From contig NZ_JAROAU010000005.1 of assembly GCF_029433855.1 (NCBI RefSeq), positions 32,001-96,000 of the forward strand: a stretch of 64,000 nucleotides of DNA, read 5' to 3'. Position numbers and translations under genes: made by a program. The DNA is from Candidatus Kosakonia sp. 282A-S69 (GTDB lineage: Bacteria; Pseudomonadota; Gammaproteobacteria; Enterobacterales; Enterobacteriaceae). Below, piece by piece: positions 58,225 through 64,000 of this stretch (position 1 is the stretch's first letter; every line of letters starts with the position of its first letter). The notes under the pieces are model-generated. The model saw only the letters and a program-made list of their open reading frames with translations. It made no database searches and was not told where the DNA came from.

Positions 58225-58261
58225 AACAACGGCAACTAAATTTTCTCTCTTTCACCATATA

Positions 58262-58340
58262 TACCGGATGGCGACGTAAGCGCCTTATCCGGCCTACGTG
58301 GTGGTGCTTTTGTAGGCCGGGCAAGCAAAGCGCACCCGGC
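58262..58340. repeat. BIME: two REP elements between fre and fadA
   Basis: A REP at 58262-58297 (ACCGGATGGCG-ACGTAAGCGCC-TTATCCGGCCTAC) and one in the opposite orientation at 58311-58340 (TGTAGGCCGGGCAAGCAAAGCGCACCCGGC) form a BIME. It lies between the convergent 3' ends of fre and fadA. Confidence 0.88.
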
Positions 58341-58352
58341 AGACGTCCGGCG

Positions 58353-59525
<1,173 letters not shown>

Positions 59526-61715
59526 TTAAGCCGTTTTCAAAGCGCCAACCGGGCGCGCAGGTTCAACCGCGGGATAGTAAGGCTCATTGTGGCGTGCCTT
59601 TTCACGTAACCCGGCCGGGACTTCATACAGCGGCCCAAGGTGCTGATACGCCTGCGCCATGTCGAGATATTTCGCGCTGCCAAGCGTATCGAGCCAGCGG
59701 AAGGCGCCGCCGTGAAACGGGGGGAAGCCGAGGCCATACACCAGCGCCATATCCGCTTCCGCCGGGCTTGCGATAATCCCCTCTTCGAGGCAACGCACCA
59801 CTTCATTCACCATCGGGATCATCATGCGGGCGATGATCTCCTGATCGGAAAACTCATGGTTGCCCTGGCGAACATCGCTCAGCAGACCTTCAACGGCATT
59901 ATCTTCCTCTTTCTTCGGTTTGCCTTTGCTGTCCTCTTTATAGCGCCAGAAACCGAGGCCGTTCTTCTGCCCAAAGCGGTTCGCTTCGAACAGCGCGTCG
60001 ATGGCGTCGCGGTAATCTTTCTGCATACGCTGCGGGAAACCGGCCGCCATCACCGCCTGCGCATGATGCGCGGTATCAATGCCGACAACGTCGAGCAGGT
60101 AGGCCGGGCCCATTGGCCAGCCAAACTGTTTTTCCATCACTTTGTCGATTTTGCGGAAGTCCGCGCCGTCGCGCAGCAGCTGGCTGAAACCGGCAAAGTA
60201 GGGGAACAGCACGCGGTTAACGAAGAAGCCGGGGCAGTCATTGACCACAATCGGCGTTTTGCCCATCTTGCTCGCCCAGGCCACCACTTTCGCGATGGTC
60301 TGATCGGAGGTTTTCTCGCCGCGGATCACTTCAACCAACGGCATGCGGTGCACCGGGTTAAAGAAGTGCATGCCGCAGAAGAGCTCCGGGCGTTTCAGCG
60401 CGCTTGCCAGCTCACTGATAGGAATGGTGGAGGTGTTTGAGGCCAGCACGGTGTCCGGACGCACTTTCTCTTCCGTCTCTGCCAGTACCGCTTTTTTCAC
60501 CTTCGGGTTTTCTACAACCGCTTCGACAACCACATCAACCCGCTCAAACCCGGCGTACTCCAGCGTTGGCTGGATGGTGGCGATCACTTTCGCCAGCTTG
60601 AGGCCGTCGATTTTGCCGCGCTCAAGCTGTTTATTCAGCAGTTTGCCCGCTTCATTAATGCCGAGGCTGAGCGACTTCTCATTAATATCTTTCATTAATA
60701 CCGGCACGCCTTTCCAGGCAGACTGGTAGGCAATGCCGCCACCCATAATGCCCGCACCCAACACGGCAGCCTGCTTCGGCGTCTCGACGTCGGCGGTGAG
60801 CTTCTTCGCTTTGCCTTTGACGTATTGATCATTAAGGAAGATACCGACCAGTGCGCGCGCTTCTTTACTGTGCGCCAGCGGGACGAAACTCTGGTTTTCC
60901 AGTTTTAACGCCTCGTCACGCCCCAGCTTCGCCGCCGCTTCAATGGTTTTCACCGCGGTGATGGGGGCAGGGTAGTGTTTACCGGCGGTCTGCATCACCA
61001 TGCCTTTGGCGATGGTGAAACTCATCGACGCTTCGATTTTGCTGAGTTTCAACGGTTCAAGCTTCGGTTGACGCTTCGCTTTCCAGTCGAGATCGCCATT
61101 AATTGCCTGGCGCAGAGTGGCGATAGCGCCTTCACGGATCTTCTCTGGCTTCACGATGCCATCGACAAGGCCAATTTTCAGCGCCTGTTCAGCATCGACA
61201 TCTTTCCCGGCGGCGATAATCTCCAGCGCGCTATCGGCACCCAGCAGGCGCGGCAGACGCACCGAGCCGCCAAAGCCCGGCATAATACCGAGCTTGGTTT
61301 CCGGCAGGCCGATGCGCAGATCCGGCGTCGCCAGGCGGTAGTCGGTTGCCAACACACATTCGCAGCCGCCGCCGAGGGCGTAACCATTGACCGCAGAGAG
61401 GGTCGGTACCGGTAGATCTTCCAGGCGGTTAAAGACGCTGTTCGCAAAATGCAGCCACTGGCTTAGTTGCTCCTGTGGCACCTGGAAAAGGGAGAGGAAT
61501 TCGGTAATGTCGGCACCGACGATAAAGGCCGCTTTCTCCGAGCGCAGCAGCAGCCCTTTCAAAACTGTTTGCTTCTCCAGCACGTCCAGCGCTTCGCCGA
61601 GGCTGGCGACGGTGGCGGTATCAAGCTTATTCACTGAGCCGGGCGCATCGAACACCAGTTCGGCAATGCCGTCTTCCAGCCAGTTGAGGTACAGGTTATT
61701 GCCTTTGTAGAGCAT
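59526..61715 (-). CDS. fadB: Multifunctional fatty-acid oxidation protein FadB
   Basis: FadB carries enoyl-CoA hydratase, isomerase and 3-hydroxyacyl-CoA dehydrogenase activities of beta-oxidation and pairs with FadA in an alpha2beta2 complex. It has 729 residues, as in E. coli. The N-terminal crotonase domain (about 1-190) has [15 protein letters not shown] (Glu119 region) and [15 protein letters not shown] (Glu139 region). The dehydrogenase domain (about 310-600) has the NAD site [14 protein letters not shown] and [13 protein letters not shown] with catalytic His450. Transcribed from a FadR-controlled promoter. Confidence 0.97.
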   Translation of the reverse strand: MLYKGNNLYLNWLEDGIAELVFDAPGSVNKLDTATVASLGEALDVLEKQTVLKGLLLRSEKAAFIVGADITEFLSLFQVPQEQLSQWLHFANSVFNRLEDLPVPTLSAVNGYALGGGCECVLATDYRLATPDLRIGLPETKLGIMPGFGGSVRLPRLLGADSALEIIAAGKDVDAEQALKIGLVDGIVKPEKIREGAIATLRQAINGDLDWKAKRQPKLEPLKLSKIEASMSFTIAKGMVMQTAGKHYPAPITAVKTIEAAAKLGRDEALKLENQSFVPLAHSKEARALVGIFLNDQYVKGKAKKLTADVETPKQAAVLGAGIMGGGIAYQSAWKGVPVLMKDINEKSLSLGINEAGKLLNKQLERGKIDGLKLAKVIATIQPTLEYAGFERVDVVVEAVVENPKVKKAVLAETEEKVRPDTVLASNTSTIPISELASALKRPELFCGMHFFNPVHRMPLVEVIRGEKTSDQTIAKVVAWASKMGKTPIVVNDCPGFFVNRVLFPYFAGFSQLLRDGADFRKIDKVMEKQFGWPMGPAYLLDVVGIDTAHHAQAVMAAGFPQRMQKDYRDAIDALFEANRFGQKNGLGFWRYKEDSKGKPKKEEDNAVEGLLSDVRQGNHEFSDQEIIARMMIPMVNEVVRCLEEGIIASPAEADMALVYGLGFPPFHGGAFRWLDTLGSAKYLDMAQAYQHLGPLYEVPAGLREKARHNEPYYPAVEPARPVGALKTA

Positions 61716-61739
61716 GTCAGTCTCCAGAATTCAGCAGTG

Positions 61740-61756
61740 ATCTGGTCGTACCAGAT
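61740..61756 (-). promoter_or_regulatory. FadR operator of fadBA
   Basis: The minus strand reads ATCTGGTACGACCAGAT, a 17-bp palindrome that, as I recall it, is identical to the E. coli fadBA operator OB. FadR bound here represses fadBA until released by long-chain acyl-CoA. It ends 25 bp before the fadB start. Confidence 0.93.
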
Positions 61757-61904
61757 GAAGCGGAGTGTGGTTTTTATGTTAAAAAATTGCAAATGAGTCA
61801 TTAAAAAAATGCAGCGTCGATCACGGTCGGCGGAAATCACTCACCTAAAAGGAGGTGTGCTAAGATGCGACAACTTGTGGTCTCGATTAACAGAAGGAAA
61901 GACG

Positions 61905-63236
61905 ATGGATTCGCTGGCAGCGCTGTACAAAAATCATATTGTTACCTTACAAGAACGCGCGCGTGACGTGCTGGCGCGGAGTAACCTTGATGCGTTACTG
62001 ATTCACTCCGGTGAGCTGTTTAACGTCTTTCTTGATGACCATCCCTATCCCTTTAAAGTGAACCCGCAATTCAAAGCCTGGGTGCCGGTGACGCAGGTGC
62101 CGAACTGCTGGCTGCTGGTGGATGGCGTGAACAAGCCGAAGCTGTGGTTCTACCTGCCGGTCGATTACTGGCATAACGTTGAGCCGCTGCCTACCGCGTT
62201 CTGGACCGAAGAGATTGAGGTGATTGCTCTGCCGAAAGCCGACGATATCGGCGGCCAGTTACCTGCCGCGCGCGGCAATATCGCCTATATTGGCCCGGTG
62301 CCTGACCGCGCGCTGAAACTCGATATCACCGCCAGCAATATCAACCCGAAAACGGTGATTGATTACCTGCACTACTACCGCGCTTATAAAACGGATTATG
62401 AGCTGGCCTGTATGCGTGAAGCGCAGAAGACCGCGGTGATCGGTCATCGCGCGGCGCATGAAGCGTTCCAGTCCGGGATGAGCGAGTTCGATATCAATCT
62501 GGCCTATCTCACCGCCACCGGGCATCGCGATACCGATGTGCCGTACGGCAATATCGTGGCGCTTAATGAACACGCTGCGGTGCTGCACTACACCAAACTC
62601 GATCACCGGGCGCCTGCCGAAATGCGCAGTTTCCTGCTGGATGCGGGGGCGGAATATAACGGGTATGCCGCCGATTTAACGCGGACCTGGGCGGCGAACA
62701 GCGACACCGACTTTGCGCAGCTGATAAAAGATGTGAATGACGAGCAGCTCGCGCTGATCGCTACCCTGAAGGCGGGCGTTAACTACGTTGACTACCATGT
62801 TCAGTTCCATCAGCGCATCGCGAAACTGCTGCGTCGCCACCAGATCGTCACCGATATCAGCGAAGAGGCGATGGTTGAGCAGAATATTACCGGGCCGTTT
62901 ATGCCGCACGGACTCGGTCATCCGCTCGGTTTACAGGTGCATGATGTCGGCGGGTTTATGCAGGATGACACCGGCACTCATCTGGCCGCGCCGGCGAAAT
63001 ACCCTTACCTGCGCTGCACGCGCGTGCTGCAGCCGCGCATGGTCGTCACCATTGAACCGGGGATCTACTTTATTGAGTCGCTGCTGGTACCGTGGCGCGA
63101 TGGCCCGCTCGGCAAACACTTCAACTGGCAGAAAATTGAGGCGCTGAAACCGTTTGGCGGCATCCGTATCGAAGATAACGTCGTCATCCATGAAAATGGC
63201 ACTGAGAACATGACGCGGGATCTGAAGCTGGCGTAA
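61905..63236 (+). CDS. pepQ: Xaa-Pro dipeptidase PepQ
   Basis: PepQ is a dimanganese prolidase of family M24 that hydrolyses dipeptides with C-terminal proline. From [19 protein letters not shown] at 61905, after AGAAGGA, it has 443 residues, the E. coli length; the open frame to 61809 is an extension without support. The metal ligands lie in [19 protein letters not shown] (two Asp near 246 and 257), PHGLGHPLG (His near 339), TIEPGIYF (Glu near 384) and GGIRIEDN (Glu near 423). Divergent from fadB and coupled to yigZ (TAATG). Confidence 0.97.
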   Translation: MDSLAALYKNHIVTLQERARDVLARSNLDALLIHSGELFNVFLDDHPYPFKVNPQFKAWVPVTQVPNCWLLVDGVNKPKLWFYLPVDYWHNVEPLPTAFWTEEIEVIALPKADDIGGQLPAARGNIAYIGPVPDRALKLDITASNINPKTVIDYLHYYRAYKTDYELACMREAQKTAVIGHRAAHEAFQSGMSEFDINLAYLTATGHRDTDVPYGNIVALNEHAAVLHYTKLDHRAPAEMRSFLLDAGAEYNGYAADLTRTWAANSDTDFAQLIKDVNDEQLALIATLKAGVNYVDYHVQFHQRIAKLLRRHQIVTDISEEAMVEQNITGPFMPHGLGHPLGLQVHDVGGFMQDDTGTHLAAPAKYPYLRCTRVLQPRMVVTIEPGIYFIESLLVPWRDGPLGKHFNWQKIEALKPFGGIRIEDNVVIHENGTENMTRDLKLA

Positions 63237-63850
63237 TGGAGAGCTGGCTGATTCCGGCGGCACCGGTCACCTTTAGCGAGGAGATCAAAAAGAGCCGTTT
63301 TATTACCCTGCTCGCCCACACGGATGGCGTCGAGGCGGCCAAAGCGTTCGTCGATTCCGTGCGCGCTGAACATCCGGCAGCCCGCCACCACTGCGTGGCG
63401 TGGGTTGCCGGTGCGCCGGATGATTCACAGCAGTTAGGTTTTTCTGACGATGGTGAACCGGCAGGGACGGCGGGCAAGCCGATCCTCGCGCAGCTGATGG
63501 GCAGCGGCGTGGGGGAAATCACCGCAGTAGTGGTTCGTTACTATGGCGGAGTGTTGTTGGGCACCGGCGGGCTGGTGAAAGCGTATGGCGGGGGCGTGCA
63601 GCAGGCGCTCACGCAGCTCAACACCACCCGCAAAATGCCGTTAACCGAATATACTTTGTGTTGCGATTATGCGCAGCTTGCGGGAGTCGAAGGGCTGCTC
63701 GGGCAGTTCGACGGGAAAATTGTCTCCAGCGACTATCAGGCCGCAGTGCAGCTACGTGTCGCGCTTCCGCAGAGTCATCTGGACGCCTTTTCGGCAAAGC
63801 TGGCTGATTTTAGCCGTGGCGCATTGCAATTGTTAAAAACTGAAGAATAA
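63236..63850 (+). CDS. yigZ: IMPACT/YigZ family protein
   Basis: A 204-residue protein of the IMPACT/YigZ family, with an N-terminal ribosomal-S5-like fold holding FSDDGEPAGTAGKPIL near 66-81 and VVRYYGGVLLGTGGLVKAYG near 97-116, the family signature. The C-terminal DUF1949 domain (about 135-200) resembles EF-G domain V. Cellular role in bacteria is unclear; links to translation regulation come from the eukaryotic IMPACT protein. The ATG shares an A with the pepQ stop; trkH follows 40 bp later, as in E. coli. Confidence 0.95.
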   Translation: MESWLIPAAPVTFSEEIKKSRFITLLAHTDGVEAAKAFVDSVRAEHPAARHHCVAWVAGAPDDSQQLGFSDDGEPAGTAGKPILAQLMGSGVGEITAVVVRYYGGVLLGTGGLVKAYGGGVQQALTQLNTTRKMPLTEYTLCCDYAQLAGVEGLLGQFDGKIVSSDYQAAVQLRVALPQSHLDAFSAKLADFSRGALQLLKTEE

Positions 63851-63890
63851 TCGCCACCTGATTTTCTGAACACCATAGGAAGCGGCAGAG

Positions 63891-64000
63891 ATGCATTTTC
63901 GCGCCATAACCCGAATCGTTGGACTGCTGGTCATCCTCTTTTCCGGAACGATGATCTTACCTGGACTGGTAGCCCTTATTTACCGTGACGGCGCGGGGCG
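63891..64000 (+). CDS. trkH: Potassium uptake protein TrkH (5' part, cut by window end)
   Basis: The first 36 complete codons of trkH, starting MHFRAITRIVGLLVILFSG and reaching LIYRDGAG, nearly identical to E. coli TrkH (483 residues). TrkH is the membrane pore subunit of the Trk potassium importer, gated by TrkA. Only the first membrane helix is inside the window. Confidence 0.95.
   Translation, partial: MHFRAITRIVGLLVILFSGTMILPGLVALIYRDGAG

Noticed and set aside
59640..60440. 266-residue plus-strand frame antisense to fadB
   Set aside because: Composition is that of a reverse-complement shadow (His/Ala/Arg-rich), and fadB is clearly coding on the other strand.

Overview
This window is chromosomal DNA from a member of the Enterobacteriaceae. 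Nearly every protein aligns by eye, at almost full length, with its Escherichia coli K-12 counterpart, and the gene order follows the E. coli rho to trkH segment. Codon use is GC-rich. BIME/REP elements and the absence of several E. coli loci point to a relative such as the Enterobacter/Kosakonia/Klebsiella group rather than E. coli itself; the genus cannot be fixed from this sequence alone.

Layout. 2-982: 3' end of rho. 1224-12084: enterobacterial common antigen (ECA) operon wecA-wzzE-wecB-wecC-wecD-wecE-wzxE-wecF-wzyE-wecG, lacking the rffG and rffH genes that lie between wecC and wecD in E. coli. 12341-13726: amino-acid permease yifK. 13830-14283: tRNA operon Arg-His-Leu-Pro. 14348-14800: regulatory region and gene of the sRNA GlmZ (aslB/aslA of E. 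coli are absent). 14858-18920: hemCDXY on the minus strand. 19278-28000: cyaA, cyaY, lptM, dapF-yigA-xerC-yigB, and uvrD with its LexA box. 28079-29300: corA with a leader that carries a short ORF. 29342-31720: yigF, yigG, rarD, yigI on the minus strand. 31880-39940: pldA, recQ, rhtC, rhtB, pldB, yigL, yigM, metR. 40175-42436: metE. 42567-46273: a three-gene ABC importer not present at this place in E. coli. 46297-48123: ysgA and udp. 48256-55273: rmuC, ubiE-ubiJ-ubiB and tatABCD. 55278-58143: rfaH, ubiD, fre. 58353-61715: fadBA (minus) with a FadR operator. 61905-64000: pepQ, yigZ and the start of trkH.

How the genes work together. The wec genes build and polymerise the ECA trisaccharide, but the dTDP-4-keto-6-deoxyglucose needed by WecE must come from another locus. 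The hem genes make uroporphyrinogen III. CyaA makes cAMP, and CRP sites lie upstream of cyaA itself and of udp. UbiE, UbiJ, UbiB and UbiD serve ubiquinone synthesis, TatABC exports folded proteins, and FadBA carries out beta-oxidation.

Most of the window is conserved core genome. I found no wholly new multi-gene system. The points most worth a second look are the missing rffGH pair, the ABC importer of uncertain substrate, the tandem 57-bp REP array, the structured leaders of metE, uvrD and corA, and a hairpin that appears to cover the tatD ribosome-binding site.
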